This document shows, piece by piece, positions 18,875 through 27,303 of a stretch of DNA of 64,000 nucleotides. Location: assembly GCF_011516835.1 (NCBI RefSeq), contig NZ_WOTB01000005.1, positions 62,001-126,000 of the forward strand, given 5' to 3'. The notes beneath the pieces were generated by a model, which was given only the letters and a program-made list of their open reading frames with translations, ran no database searches and was not told where the DNA came from. Each line of letters opens with the position of its first letter. Within the stretch, counting starts at the first letter, position 1. The DNA comes from Acetobacter musti (GTDB lineage Bacteria > Pseudomonadota > Alphaproteobacteria > Acetobacterales > Acetobacteraceae). The translations under genes and the position numbers were made by a program.

Positions 18875-20329
18875 ATGACGGCAACCAGTGGCGTTCATGC
18901 GGACAGTCGTCTCATCAACGAGGACCTGGCGCCTGTCACGGCACGGCACTGGCGGTGGCGGGATTATCTGTCTCTCTGGATGTCCGACATTCACAGCGTG
19001 GCCGGTTATGTGACGGCCGGCAGCCTGTTTACCATGGGTCTGCCTCCGGGCGATGTGTTTATTGCGTTCATTCTCGGGATTCTCGTTGTCTGGCTTGTCT
19101 GTAATCTGATCGCCGCGCCGAGTTTCCGGTCCGGGGCGCCTTTTCCGGTCATTGCCCGGATGGCGTTTGGCGTGCATGGCGCGGTGGTTCCGGCTGTGGT
19201 GCGCGGGGTGATCGCGGTCGGCTGGTATGGCATTCAGACGTGGCTGGCCTCGAACGCCGTCATTCTGCTTCTTATGCGTTTCTGGCCGGGGCTGGCGCCG
19301 TGGGCGAATGTCGCGCTGCACGGGTTTCTGGGGCTGTCGCTGCTTGGCTGGGGGGCGTTTCTGCTGGTCTGGGCGCTTCAGACGCTGGTGTTCTGGCGCG
19401 GGATGGAGGCGATCCGTCACTTCATCGACTGGGCGGGGCCGGTCATTTACGTGATGATGGTTCTGCTGGATGTCTGGCTGCTCTCGCGGGCGCACTGGCA
19501 GCTGAGTCTTGATGTTTTCCACATCGCGCCGCCGGGCATGGGGCATCGGGTGGCGCTGATTGTGAATGCGACGGCGCTGGTGGTCGCCTTTTTCTCTCCG
19601 ATCGCTCTGAATTTTGGCGATTTCGCCCGCTACGGGAAGAGTATGGCCGATATCCGGCGGGGCAATATGTGGGGTCTGCCGTTCAATTACGTGGCGTTTT
19701 CGCTGCTCAGCCTGATGACCATCGCGCTGACTGTGCCGGTTTTCGGGCGCATGATTCTCGATCCGGTGGAGACGGTGACGCAGATCGACAATTCGCTGGC
19801 GGTGATTCTCGGTGTGGCGACGTTCGTGGTGGCGACGATCGGCATCAACATCTCGGCGAATTTTGTTTCGGCGGCGTTCGATTTTTCCAACATGGCGCCC
19901 AGCCGCATTTCGTGGCGCATGGGCGGGCTGATCGCGGCGGCGGGCGCGATTATCGTCATGCCGTGGAATCTGTATGCGCGACCTGAACTGATTCATCTGA
20001 CGCTCGATACGCTGGGCATGTTCATTGCGCCGCTGACCGGTATTCTGCTGGGTGATTATTATATCGTGCGGAAACAGCAGATGGCGCCGGAGGCGTTATA
20101 CAGCGCCTCGCCGCGCGGGCCTTACTGGTATGTGAACGGGGTCAATCCGGTGGCGATGATGGCGCTGCTGCTTTCGGTGGCGTGCGGTCTGAGCACCATT
20201 TTTGTGCCGTTTCTGGGTCCGCTGCAGAATTTCTCGTGGTTTATCGGTTTTTTCGCCGGTCTTATTCTGCACATAGCTCTGACACATCTTGCCGTGCAGG
20301 CAGGCAGACGGACGCGACCAGTTTCATAA
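18875..20329 (+). CDS. NCS1 family nucleobase:cation symporter
   Basis: A 484-residue NCS1 carrier with about twelve membrane helices. The family opening INEDLAPVTARHWRWRDYLSLWMSD is present, followed by NLIAAPSFRSGAPFPVIARMAFGVHGA and the mid-protein FSPIALNFGDFARYGKS. NCS1 members import uracil, allantoin, cytosine or hydantoins. Its position opposite hydA and beside the pathway genes suggests uracil, dihydrouracil or a hydantoin. The last 68 bp overlap the converging RutR-like gene. ATG 18875 is the only sensible start; there is no strong ribosome site (GGGAAGATTAT). Confidence 0.92.
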   Translation: MTATSGVHADSRLINEDLAPVTARHWRWRDYLSLWMSDIHSVAGYVTAGSLFTMGLPPGDVFIAFILGILVVWLVCNLIAAPSFRSGAPFPVIARMAFGVHGAVVPAVVRGVIAVGWYGIQTWLASNAVILLLMRFWPGLAPWANVALHGFLGLSLLGWGAFLLVWALQTLVFWRGMEAIRHFIDWAGPVIYVMMVLLDVWLLSRAHWQLSLDVFHIAPPGMGHRVALIVNATALVVAFFSPIALNFGDFARYGKSMADIRRGNMWGLPFNYVAFSLLSLMTIALTVPVFGRMILDPVETVTQIDNSLAVILGVATFVVATIGINISANFVSAAFDFSNMAPSRISWRMGGLIAAAGAIIVMPWNLYARPELIHLTLDTLGMFIAPLTGILLGDYYIVRKQQMAPEALYSASPRGPYWYVNGVNPVAMMALLLSVACGLSTIFVPFLGPLQNFSWFIGFFAGLILHIALTHLAVQAGRRTRPVS

Positions 20330-20978
20330 TGGTCTGAACGCCGGCTTCGAAGTCTTTTTCCTTCATCCCGGTCCGGCCGAGGACGGCCACGAGCTGGACC
20401 TGCATGTCGGCGTAGGCCTGGGTCATGGACCAGAGCAGGAACATGAAATGGACGGGGTCGAACCCTGTCGTCATGAGTCCCTGCTCCTGCCAGTGGCGGA
20501 AGACTTCCACGCGGCGTTCGACGTGTTCGCGCAGGGTGACGGAGAGGTAGTCCTTCACGAATGTGCCGCCTGAGAGCAGTTCGTAGGCGAAAATGCGGGA
20601 GGCTTCGGGGCGGCGGCGGGAAAACGCCATTTTGATCCGGATATAGCCTTCGAAGGCCACCATCGGCTCGTGCTCGGGTGAGAGCCAGTGATCGGCGTCA
20701 TCGAGCCAGTGGGTCAGCAGGCGTTCGAGCGTTGCCTGATAGAGGTCTTCTTTTGTGCCGAAATAATAAAGGACATTGGCCTTGGGCAGATCGCAGGCCC
20801 GGGCGATGTCATCGACGCGGGCGCCTGCGAATCCGCGGGCGGAAAATATTTTCTCGGCGGCGTTGAGAATCTGGGGGACCGTGCTTCTGCGCGGGTTTCC
20901 GGATTTTGCCACGGGCTTCGCGGCTGATTTTGCCGGGGGTTTTGCCGGTGGTTTCGAACTGGAAATGGATTCGGGCAA
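20262..20978 (-). CDS. RutR-like TetR family regulator
   Basis: A 238-residue TetR regulator resembling E. coli RutR beyond the HTH: RVDDIARACDLPKANVLYYFGTKEDLYQATLERLLTHWL covers the recognition helix (LYYF), and the ligand domain contains AFEGYIRIKMAFSRRRPEASRIFAYELLSGGTFVKDYL and FMFLLWSMTQAYADMQVQLVAVLG, which parallel RutR. RutR binds uracil and releases TTGACCA-type sites. Two matching palindromes occur in this locus. The N-terminal 25 residues are a Pro-Ala-Lys repeat (PPAKPPAKSAAKPVAK). The 3' end overlaps the transporter gene by 68 bp. Assignment to uracil sensing is inference. Confidence 0.85.
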   Translation of the reverse strand: MPESISSSKPPAKPPAKSAAKPVAKSGNPRRSTVPQILNAAEKIFSARGFAGARVDDIARACDLPKANVLYYFGTKEDLYQATLERLLTHWLDDADHWLSPEHEPMVAFEGYIRIKMAFSRRRPEASRIFAYELLSGGTFVKDYLSVTLREHVERRVEVFRHWQEQGLMTTGFDPVHFMFLLWSMTQAYADMQVQLVAVLGRTGMKEKDFEAGVQTIMKLVASVCLPARQDVSELCAE

Positions 20979-21180
20979 AAGACCAGCCTGTCTGTCATCC
21001 TGTTTGGTATCGGGGATTGTAGGACGTGCCCCGTTTAACGCAACTGCGGGCCGTGCGGTACTGTACCGGACGGCCCGCCTGATGCCGGCTTATGACGGGC
21101 TGCCTGCGGGTCGCCCGGCCTGCTGATCACCCGGTTTTTACAGGTCGCCCGGTTACGGACTGCCCGGCTGCAGGGCGTCC

Positions 21181-21225
21181 GGTTTACAGATCGCCGGTTT
21201 ACAGATCGCCAGTTTACAGATCGCC
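21181..21225. repeat. 15-bp tandem repeat spanning the tautomerase stop codon
   Basis: GGTTTACAGATCGCC is repeated at 21181 and 21196 and, with one change, at 21211. The third copy contains the tautomerase TAA (21214-21216). On the minus strand each copy reads Gly-Asp-Leu-stop-Thr in the same frame. Confidence 0.85.
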
Positions 21226-21606
21226 GGTCAGGAACTGTGCGCGGCCGAGGCCGAAGCTCCAGTGTTCGTCGCTGTTCTGAACGATGGAGACCATCAGGTC
21301 CGCCGGTGCGAGGCCGCAGCCCCTCTCCAGCTCTTTCGCGAGCAGGCTGTAGAAGTTTTCGATCTGCTCTTTCGAACGCGGGCGGGAGACGACCTGGAGC
21401 AGGACGACCTTGTTCGTGCGGGGGATATCGAGGCCGGTGTCCTCGATGATCATGTGGGTCGGCTCGTGCTCGGAGACGATCTGATAGCGGTCACGGGGCG
21501 GGACTTTGAAGGCTTCCAGCATGGCGCCGTGCGCCGTGTCGAGGAGGGATTTCAGTTCGTCGGGGGTGCGGCTGCCTTTGACGATGTGGAAATGCAGCAG
21601 TGGCAT
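21214..21606 (-). CDS. Tautomerase family protein
   Basis: A 130-residue tautomerase-superfamily protein of the longer Tautomerase_2 type. Met removal would expose the catalytic Pro2 (MPLLHFHIVKGSRTPDELKSLLDTAH). Other typical stretches are RYQIVSEHEPTHMI and VVLLQVVSRPRSKEQIENFYSLLAKEL, ending LMVSIVQNSDEHWSFGLG. The enzyme probably isomerises an enol or dehalogenates a small acid; none is part of the known pyrimidine pathway. It lies in the same direction as hydC and the regulator gene. The gene ends in a 15-bp tandem repeat. Confidence 0.85.
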   Translation of the reverse strand: MPLLHFHIVKGSRTPDELKSLLDTAHGAMLEAFKVPPRDRYQIVSEHEPTHMIIEDTGLDIPRTNKVVLLQVVSRPRSKEQIENFYSLLAKELERGCGLAPADLMVSIVQNSDEHWSFGLGRAQFLTGDL

Positions 21607-21667
21607 GGTGTGCTCCCTGGAGATGGATGACGGGACAGGACCTCATCAGGCCCGTGCGTCCCGGATC

Positions 21668-21732
21668 GGTGGTTTCCGGAGGCTGCCGGCTTCTGGCGGG
21701 GCCTCCGGAGGGTTTCGGGCCGGAGCCCTGAC
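21668..21732 (-). repeat. Degenerate two-hairpin intergenic repeat
   Basis: GCTGCCGGCTTCTGGCGG and GGGTTTCGGGCCGGAGCCCTGA match the inverted unit at 9841-9892 with an insertion. It separates the tautomerase and hydC genes. Confidence 0.5.
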
Positions 21733-21802
21733 ACCTCGATTCTGAGAGTGAGCCGGATCGTGTGTTCCGGAAACCCCTGTTATCAGAACAGTCGGGTGTG
21801 GT

Positions 21803-23074
21803 TCAGGGTTCCCGGCTGAACGCGGCGTCGGCTTTCAGGACGGCGCGGAGCAGGACGTTGGCGCCGGCCTCGGCGTCCGGCTCCAGGATGCTTTCTTCCT
21901 CGTTATGACTGAGGCCGTCCTTGCAGGGGACGAAGATCATGGAGGTGGGGGCGACGCTGGCGAGGTAGGCGGCGTCGTGGCCGGGGCCGGAGACCATGCG
22001 GCGGGCGGAGTAACCGCCTTCGGCCGCGGCTTCGGCGACCATATCGATGCAGGCGGGGCTGAAATGGACGGCGGGGGCGTCCCAGATCTGCACGATGTCG
22101 AGAGTGACGCCGCAGGATTCCGCGATGTCGGGGAAACGCTTTCTGAATTCGGTTTCCATCTCCAGCACGACGGCGTCGTTCGGGTCGCGGAGATCGACGG
22201 TGAAAAAGGTCTCGCCGGGCACGACATTGTTACTGTTCGGGCGGTTTTCGATCAGGCCGACGGTGCCGACGGCGGTCGGGGCGTGGGCGAAGGCGATCTC
22301 GCTGAGGGCTTCGATCATTTTCGCGGAGGCGACCAGGGCGTCATGACGCATGGGCATCGGGGTGGAGCCGGCGTGGGCGTCTTTGCCGTGCACGGTGACT
22401 TCGTACCAGCGCATGCCCTGCACGCCCTCGACGATGCCGATGGTTTTTTCCTCGGCTTCGAGGATCGGTCCCTGCTCGATATGGAGTTCGAAATAGGCGG
22501 TGACCGGATGCTGGCCGCAGGGTTCGGCGCCGCGATAGCCGATCCGTTCCAGTTCGTCGCCGAACCGGATGCCGGCACGGTCGCGTTTGTCGAGGACTTC
22601 CTGTTCGGTGAAGATGCCGGCGAAGACGCCGGAGCACATCATCGGCGGGGTGAAGCGGGAGCCTTCCTCGTTGGTCCAGTTGATGAGTTCGATCGGGTGA
22701 CGGGTGGTGTAGCCGGATCTGTGCAGGGCGCGGAGGACGGAGAGGCCGCCGAGCACGCCGAGGATGCCGTCATATTTGCCGCCGGTGGGCTGGGTATCGA
22801 GATGGCTGCCCATGGTGATGGGCGGCAGGGCGTTGTCCTGGCCTGGGCGACGGGCGAAGAGGTTGCCCATTGAGTCGAAGGTGACGGTGCAGCCGAGGCT
22901 TTCGCAGGTTTTCACGAACCAGTCGCGGACCTGACGGTCTTCGTCGGTCAGGGTCAGGCGTCTGATGCCGCCTTTCGGGGTGCCGCCGAACCGGGCTGTT
23001 TCCATCAGGTCCGTCCAGAGCGCCTGCCCGTCGACCCTCAGATTGCTGCCTGTATTCCCGGTCTGCTTTGTCAT
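21803..23074 (-). CDS. hydC: N-carbamoyl-beta-alanine amidohydrolase (Zn-dependent M20 family)
   Basis: A 423-residue M20-type amidase. Metal ligands appear in MGSHLDTQPTGGKYDG (His91, Asp102), WTNEEGSRF (Glu136/137), ELHIEQGPILE and the C-terminal GLSHNEEE. Substrate-binding Arg/Asn residues are expected in the lid domain (VHGKDAHAGSTPM). The family includes N-carbamoyl-L-amino acid hydrolases, allantoate amidohydrolases and beta-ureidopropionases. With hydA and preTA in the same locus the last step of uracil breakdown, giving beta-alanine, CO2 and NH3, is the best call. It follows preA on the same strand after 61 bp. Confidence 0.9.
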   Translation of the reverse strand: MTKQTGNTGSNLRVDGQALWTDLMETARFGGTPKGGIRRLTLTDEDRQVRDWFVKTCESLGCTVTFDSMGNLFARRPGQDNALPPITMGSHLDTQPTGGKYDGILGVLGGLSVLRALHRSGYTTRHPIELINWTNEEGSRFTPPMMCSGVFAGIFTEQEVLDKRDRAGIRFGDELERIGYRGAEPCGQHPVTAYFELHIEQGPILEAEEKTIGIVEGVQGMRWYEVTVHGKDAHAGSTPMPMRHDALVASAKMIEALSEIAFAHAPTAVGTVGLIENRPNSNNVVPGETFFTVDLRDPNDAVVLEMETEFRKRFPDIAESCGVTLDIVQIWDAPAVHFSPACIDMVAEAAAEGGYSARRMVSGPGHDAAYLASVAPTSMIFVPCKDGLSHNEEESILEPDAEAGANVLLRAVLKADAAFSREP

Positions 23075-23135
23075 TCCTGTGCCTTTCGCGACGAAACCAC
23101 GCTGAACTGTTCCGTATCCGTGATGGGTCCGTCTC

Positions 23136-24413
23136 TCAGGAGACGGGCTCCACCACCCGGTTCGGATTGTTGGGATGCTCGGGCCAGGTCAGCATGCCGT
23201 CAACCGGCTGCGGCTGCATCGTGATGCAATTATCGATGGGGCAGACATGCGCGCAGAGATTGCAGCCGACGCATTCCTCTTCGATGATTTCATAACGGCG
23301 TTCGTTGCCGACGAGAGATTTCGAGATCGACTGGTGCGATGTGTCCTCGCAGGCGATGTAGCAGAGGCCGCATTTGACGCAGGCATCCTGATCGATGTTC
23401 GCGATGGTTTTAAATTTCAGATTCAGCTGGTTCCACGGCACGAAATTCGGGATTGCGCGGCCGGTGACGTCGGCGAGGGTGGCATACCCTTTCTCGTCCA
23501 TCCAGGCGGAGAGTCCGTCGATCATGTCTTCGACGATCCGGAAGCCGTAATGCATGGCGGCGGTGCAGACCTGGAGCGTGGACGATCCCATGGCGAGGAA
23601 TTCCGCCGCGTCGCGCCAGGTGGAGATGCCGCCGATGCCGGAGATGGGGATGCCGCCGAGTTCCGGATCGCGGGCGATGTCGCCGATCATGCGCAGGGCG
23701 ATGGGTTTCACGGCCGGGCCGCAATAGCCGCCATGGGTGCCTTTGCCGCCGACGACGGGCATTGGCACCATCTGGTCGAGATCGACGCCGATGACGGACT
23801 GGATGGTGTTGATCAGCGAGACGGCGTCCGCGCCGCCGCGCAGGGCGGCTTTGGCGGGCATGAGAATGTTGGTGATGTTGGGGGTGAGTTTCACGATGAC
23901 CGGCATGCGGGTGTTCTGCTTGCACCAGCGGGTCACCATCTCGACATATTCCGGAACCTGGCCGACGGCGGCGCCCATATTCCGTTCGGACATGCCGTGC
24001 GGGCAGCCGAAATTCAGCTCGATCCCGTCGGCGCCGGTTTCCTCGACAATGGGGAGGATGGCTTTCCAGCTTTCCTCCACGCAGGGGACCATGAGGCTGA
24101 CGACGACGGCGCGGTCCGGATAATCTCTTTTGACGTCTTTGATTTCCGCGATGTTGGTCGCGAGCGGGCGGTCGGAGATCAGCTCGATATTGTTCAGGCC
24201 GATCATTCTTGTGCCGTTATAGTCAAGCGAGCCGTAGCGGGAGCTGACATTGACGACCGGCGGGTCCTCGCCGAGGGTTTTCCAGACGACGCCGCCCCAG
24301 CCGGCCTCGAAGGCGCGGCGGATGTTGTATTCCTTGTCCGTTGGCGGGGCGGAGGCCAGCCAGAACGGGTTGGGCGACTTGATGCCGACGAAATTGCTGC
24401 GCAGATCAGCCAT
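23136..24413 (-). CDS. preA: NAD-dependent dihydropyrimidine dehydrogenase subunit PreA
   Basis: A 425-residue FMN/Fe-S subunit reducing uracil and thymine. The TIM barrel resembles class 1 dihydroorotate dehydrogenase (MADLRSNFVGIKSPNPFWLASAPPT, IELNFGCPHGMSERNMGAAVGQ, IPISGIGGISTWRDAAEF). The C-terminus has two [4Fe-4S] motifs: CVKCGLCYIACEDTSH and CVGCNLCAHVCPIDNC. The catalytic Cys is that of NFGCPHG region or the following loop. ATG 24413 is preceded by AGGAGAACGG. It pairs with PreT, whose gene ends 14 bp upstream. Confidence 0.95.
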   Translation of the reverse strand: MADLRSNFVGIKSPNPFWLASAPPTDKEYNIRRAFEAGWGGVVWKTLGEDPPVVNVSSRYGSLDYNGTRMIGLNNIELISDRPLATNIAEIKDVKRDYPDRAVVVSLMVPCVEESWKAILPIVEETGADGIELNFGCPHGMSERNMGAAVGQVPEYVEMVTRWCKQNTRMPVIVKLTPNITNILMPAKAALRGGADAVSLINTIQSVIGVDLDQMVPMPVVGGKGTHGGYCGPAVKPIALRMIGDIARDPELGGIPISGIGGISTWRDAAEFLAMGSSTLQVCTAAMHYGFRIVEDMIDGLSAWMDEKGYATLADVTGRAIPNFVPWNQLNLKFKTIANIDQDACVKCGLCYIACEDTSHQSISKSLVGNERRYEIIEEECVGCNLCAHVCPIDNCITMQPQPVDGMLTWPEHPNNPNRVVEPVS

Positions 24414-24427
24414 TATCCGTTCTCCTG

Positions 24428-25792
24428 TTATGCCGGGACGCCAGATACGGGAGCCGCGCACAGGGCCAGGTGCATGGCCTCCGCCGCGTCCCGCCCGTCA
24501 CGGACGGCCGCGACGGTCAGATCCTCGCCGACGGTACAGTCGCCGCCCGCGTAAACGCCTTCCATGGTTGTGCGGTACGACCCGTCGACGACGATCCGGC
24601 CGCCTTCGATGAGGATGGAATCGCCGCTGACCGGATCGGCCACGAAAAGCTGGCCGACGGCCTTGAGCACCATATCGGCCGGCACGATGAACGTGTCCTG
24701 CGCGTCATAGGTGGCGCGGCCATCGCCGGTCGCGGCGCCGCGGGAGAATTCGACACCGGCGAGGGCGCCGTCTTCTTCGACGATCCGGACGGGGGAGGAC
24801 CAGAGGCGGACGGTGACGTCGTTGGTCTGCGCCCATTCCCGTTCGACCGGGGTGGCGGACATCTGTTCGTGGCCACGGCGATACACCAGGGTGACTTCTT
24901 CGGCGCCGAGGCGGCGGGCCTGCACGGCGGCGTCCACGGCCGTGTTGCCGCCGCCGATCACGACGACGCGCCGTCCGACGGGCACGGTTTTTTTGTCGCG
25001 GGAGCGCACGTCCTCGATGAAGGCAACGGCGTCCTGCACGCCCTCCAGTGCTTCCCCTTCGATTCCGAGCGCCCGCACGCCGGCGAGGCCCATGCCGAGG
25101 AAGACGGCGTCATAGTCGCGGCGCAGATCGGAGAGGGAGAAATCCCGGCCGAGCTTCTGGTCGCCCTTAAAGGTGATTCCGCCGATCTCCATGAGGAAGG
25201 CGACTTCCTGCTGCGCGAAATCGCCGGCGAGTTTGTAGGCGGCGACGCCGTATTCATTGAGACCGCCGGCGTGGTCGTGCATGTCCAGCAGCACGACGTC
25301 ATGTCCGTGCATGGCGAGGCGGTGGGCGCAGGCGAGTCCGGCGGGACCGGCGCCGACGACGGCGATGCGGCGGCCGGTTTCCGGGGCGCGGGTGAAGGGC
25401 TGGCCGCCGTGATCCATCTGCCAGTCCGTGGCGTGGCGCTGGAGGGCGCCGATGCGGATGGGGTGGCCTTCCTCGCGTGTGTTGTGGACGCATTTCTCTT
25501 CGCAGAGAATTTCCGTCGGGCAGACGCGGGCGCAGGAGCCGCCGAGGATATTGGATTCGAGGATGGTGCGCGCCGATCCCCTCATATTTCCGGTGGCGAT
25601 GCCCCGGATGAATTTCGGGATGTCGATGCCGGTCGGGCAGGCCTCGGTGCAGGGCGCATCGTAACAGAAGAAGCAGCGATCGGCTTCCACGACCGCCTGT
25701 TCCTTTGTGAGCGGCGGGTGGGCATCGGAGAAATTGACGGCCAGTGCAGTGTCATTCAGTCGACCACTGGCGATATCGGGCGTTCGCGTCAT
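24428..25792 (-). CDS. preT: NAD-dependent dihydropyrimidine dehydrogenase subunit PreT
   Basis: A 454-residue FAD/Fe-S subunit that feeds NADH electrons to PreA. It has an N-terminal Cys cluster (CFFCYDAPCTEACPTGIDIP, then CARVCPTEILCEEKCV), a FAD-binding GAGPAGLACAHRL and a NAD-binding VVIGGGNTAVDAAVQARRLGA. The architecture is that of a glutamate-synthase small-subunit relative. ATG 25792 was chosen over an upstream ATG since AGGAG lies six bases before it. It is the first gene of the preT-preA-hydC operon, with a RutR-like palindrome 67 bp upstream. Confidence 0.95.
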   Translation of the reverse strand: MTRTPDIASGRLNDTALAVNFSDAHPPLTKEQAVVEADRCFFCYDAPCTEACPTGIDIPKFIRGIATGNMRGSARTILESNILGGSCARVCPTEILCEEKCVHNTREEGHPIRIGALQRHATDWQMDHGGQPFTRAPETGRRIAVVGAGPAGLACAHRLAMHGHDVVLLDMHDHAGGLNEYGVAAYKLAGDFAQQEVAFLMEIGGITFKGDQKLGRDFSLSDLRRDYDAVFLGMGLAGVRALGIEGEALEGVQDAVAFIEDVRSRDKKTVPVGRRVVVIGGGNTAVDAAVQARRLGAEEVTLVYRRGHEQMSATPVEREWAQTNDVTVRLWSSPVRIVEEDGALAGVEFSRGAATGDGRATYDAQDTFIVPADMVLKAVGQLFVADPVSGDSILIEGGRIVVDGSYRTTMEGVYAGGDCTVGEDLTVAAVRDGRDAAEAMHLALCAAPVSGVPA

Positions 25793-25820
25793 GACTGCTC
25801 CTGTCACATGTTCTGTCACG

Positions 25821-25850
25821 ATATTACGGGGCATTAATCCGTTTTCGCAA
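25821..25850 (-). promoter_or_regulatory. Predicted promoter of preT
   Basis: On the minus strand TTGCGA (25850-25845), an 18-bp spacer and TAATAT (25826-25821) precede preT by 29 bp. The RutR-like palindrome starts 9 bp upstream of the -35. Confidence 0.4.
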
Positions 25851-25858
25851 CATATTTC

Positions 25859-25874
25859 CTGACCATATGTTCAA
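25859..25874. promoter_or_regulatory. RutR-like operator upstream of preT
   Basis: CTGACCATATGTTCAA matches the RutR consensus TTGACCAnnTGGTCAA at 12 of 14 defined positions. Its distance to the gene start resembles that of the hydA site. Confidence 0.65.
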
Positions 25875-26049
25875 TTTTTATGCGCGGACGGCCAAAACTG
25901 CCGGGCATTTATTCCGTGAGGAGAAAGAAACGGTTTTAAAACAGCAATTTGCGGGATTTTGTGGGGACCGGTGTTTTTTTACGGTCGTGGCGCGGTATGG
26001 CGGGACGCGATCCGGAGCGTGGAATGGTCCGGTGTGTTCCGCCGGTCTG

Positions 26050-26679
26050 TCATTCGAAATCGGTCGGGAGGTCCGGATTACGGCGATGGTCGAACATACG
26101 CCGGATCTGGGCGGGGAGGACGCGGCCTTCGGACAGGTCCGGTGGGATGTCGCTCTCCGCGAACCATCCCACTTCCGATGTCTCGATGCTGGTGGCGGGG
26201 GCGCCGCCTGTGAGATCGCAGAGGAAGAAGAGTTTGTAGCAGGAGAAGACGCCGTTCGGGTGGGCCTGGCGGGTGCGGTCCCACAGGGCGGCGAGTTTTG
26301 TGACGGTGACCTGGTAGCCGCTTTCTTCCGCGACTTCCTTTACGGCGTTTTCGGCGGCGGTGACGTTCGTGTCGGCCCAGCCGCCGGGGAGGGTCCAGCG
26401 GTTATGGTCGGCTGTTTCTCGGACCATCAGCAGGCGGTCTTCCATGTCGAAGACGGCGGCGCGGACATCGGTTTTCGGCGTGGCGTAGCCGGTTTCGCCG
26501 GCGAACAGGGCGGCGATGCGCTCGGCGGAAATGTCCGTGTAGGTGGCGAAGATGCGGGCGGAGAGGTCACGCAGGGCGATGTAACGCTCGCGGTCGTACT
26601 GGTCCTGCGTGAAGGCGAGGCCGGTCTGGGCGATGGCCTGCATCTCGCGTGCCCAGGTGAGCCAGTCGGGTTCGCTCAT
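26050..26679 (-). CDS. NUDIX hydrolase with N-terminal helper domain
   Basis: A 209-residue protein with an N-terminal helical domain (MSEPDWLTWAREMQAIAQTGLAF to about residue 60) seen in the Nudix_hydro_N family and a C-terminal NUDIX domain. The Nudix box spans Gly100 to Tyr122 (GWADTNV...KEVAEESGY). The first conserved Glu is Val106 and the conserved Arg is Lys114, while the metal-binding EExG core (Glu118, Glu119) is kept. It may therefore be less active or act on an unusual substrate. Relatives hydrolyse ADP-ribose-like or CDP-choline-like compounds. It is a single gene between the pyrimidine locus and a DsbA-like gene. Confidence 0.85.
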   Translation of the reverse strand: MSEPDWLTWAREMQAIAQTGLAFTQDQYDRERYIALRDLSARIFATYTDISAERIAALFAGETGYATPKTDVRAAVFDMEDRLLMVRETADHNRWTLPGGWADTNVTAAENAVKEVAEESGYQVTVTKLAALWDRTRQAHPNGVFSCYKLFFLCDLTGGAPATSIETSEVGWFAESDIPPDLSEGRVLPAQIRRMFDHRRNPDLPTDFE

Positions 26680-26739
26680 GGCTGCCGCATCTTCATGTAG
26701 GTCTCCGGGCTGAGGGGTTTCCGGTTCGCCGGCTCTCTT

Positions 26740-27303
26740 TCAGGCGAAAATCTTTCCGATCCATTCCTGGACGGAATCTCCGCTGCTGATTGCCGGAACG
26801 ATCAGCCCGTCGACCATGAAGGTCGGCGATACATGGATGCCGTTCTGCCGCGCGTATTTGCAGTGCCATTTGACGGTTTTCTGGAGGCCGGGAATGGCAA
26901 ATGCCTTCGCAAGGCTGACACCGCTATAGCCTTCGAGCCGGGCGATAATCTCGTTCGGCGTGGCGTCCATATTGGGGCCGGAGCAATGGTCTGTGAATTC
27001 GAACTCTTCCCGATGGGCGGCCACGGCGGCCATGACTTTCCTTGCGGTTTCTTTTCCGCCTTCGAGTGTGGAGGCCGCGAGGACGCAGCGTACGATGACG
27101 CCGGAGAAGAGGTGCCAGGGCTGCGACTGAAGTCTGATTTTAACGGTGAGTCTGTCTTCGCCGGCTGTCCGCAGCAATTCGTCGAGCTTGCCGAAGGCCC
27201 GCACGGAAAAGGGGCAGGTTGGTTCCAGAAATGCCTCGAAGACTGTGGCGCCGTGGCCCCAGACCAGCGGGTCGGCCCGCCATGTGGATGGTGACTGTGA
27301 CAT
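26740..27303 (-). CDS. DsbA-family thioredoxin-fold protein
   Basis: A 187-residue protein with a thioredoxin fold interrupted by a helical insert, as in DsbA and 2-hydroxychromene-2-carboxylate isomerase. The active-site position reads EPTCPFSVRAF (Cys30-Pro-Phe-Ser33), so only one redox Cys is present. The cis-Pro loop is HVSPTFMVDG, and no signal peptide is seen, so it is cytoplasmic. It could act as an isomerase, a glutathione-linked enzyme or a monothiol reductase. ATG 27303 begins the conserved part; the frame further upstream is Pro/Arg-rich noise. Confidence 0.78.
   Translation of the reverse strand: MSQSPSTWRADPLVWGHGATVFEAFLEPTCPFSVRAFGKLDELLRTAGEDRLTVKIRLQSQPWHLFSGVIVRCVLAASTLEGGKETARKVMAAVAAHREEFEFTDHCSGPNMDATPNEIIARLEGYSGVSLAKAFAIPGLQKTVKWHCKYARQNGIHVSPTFMVDGLIVPAISSGDSVQEWIGKIFA

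Noticed and set aside
23175..25837. Two plus-strand frames of over 450 codons opposite preA and preT
   Set aside because: Asp/Gly/His-rich antisense shadows of clear Fe-S flavoprotein genes.
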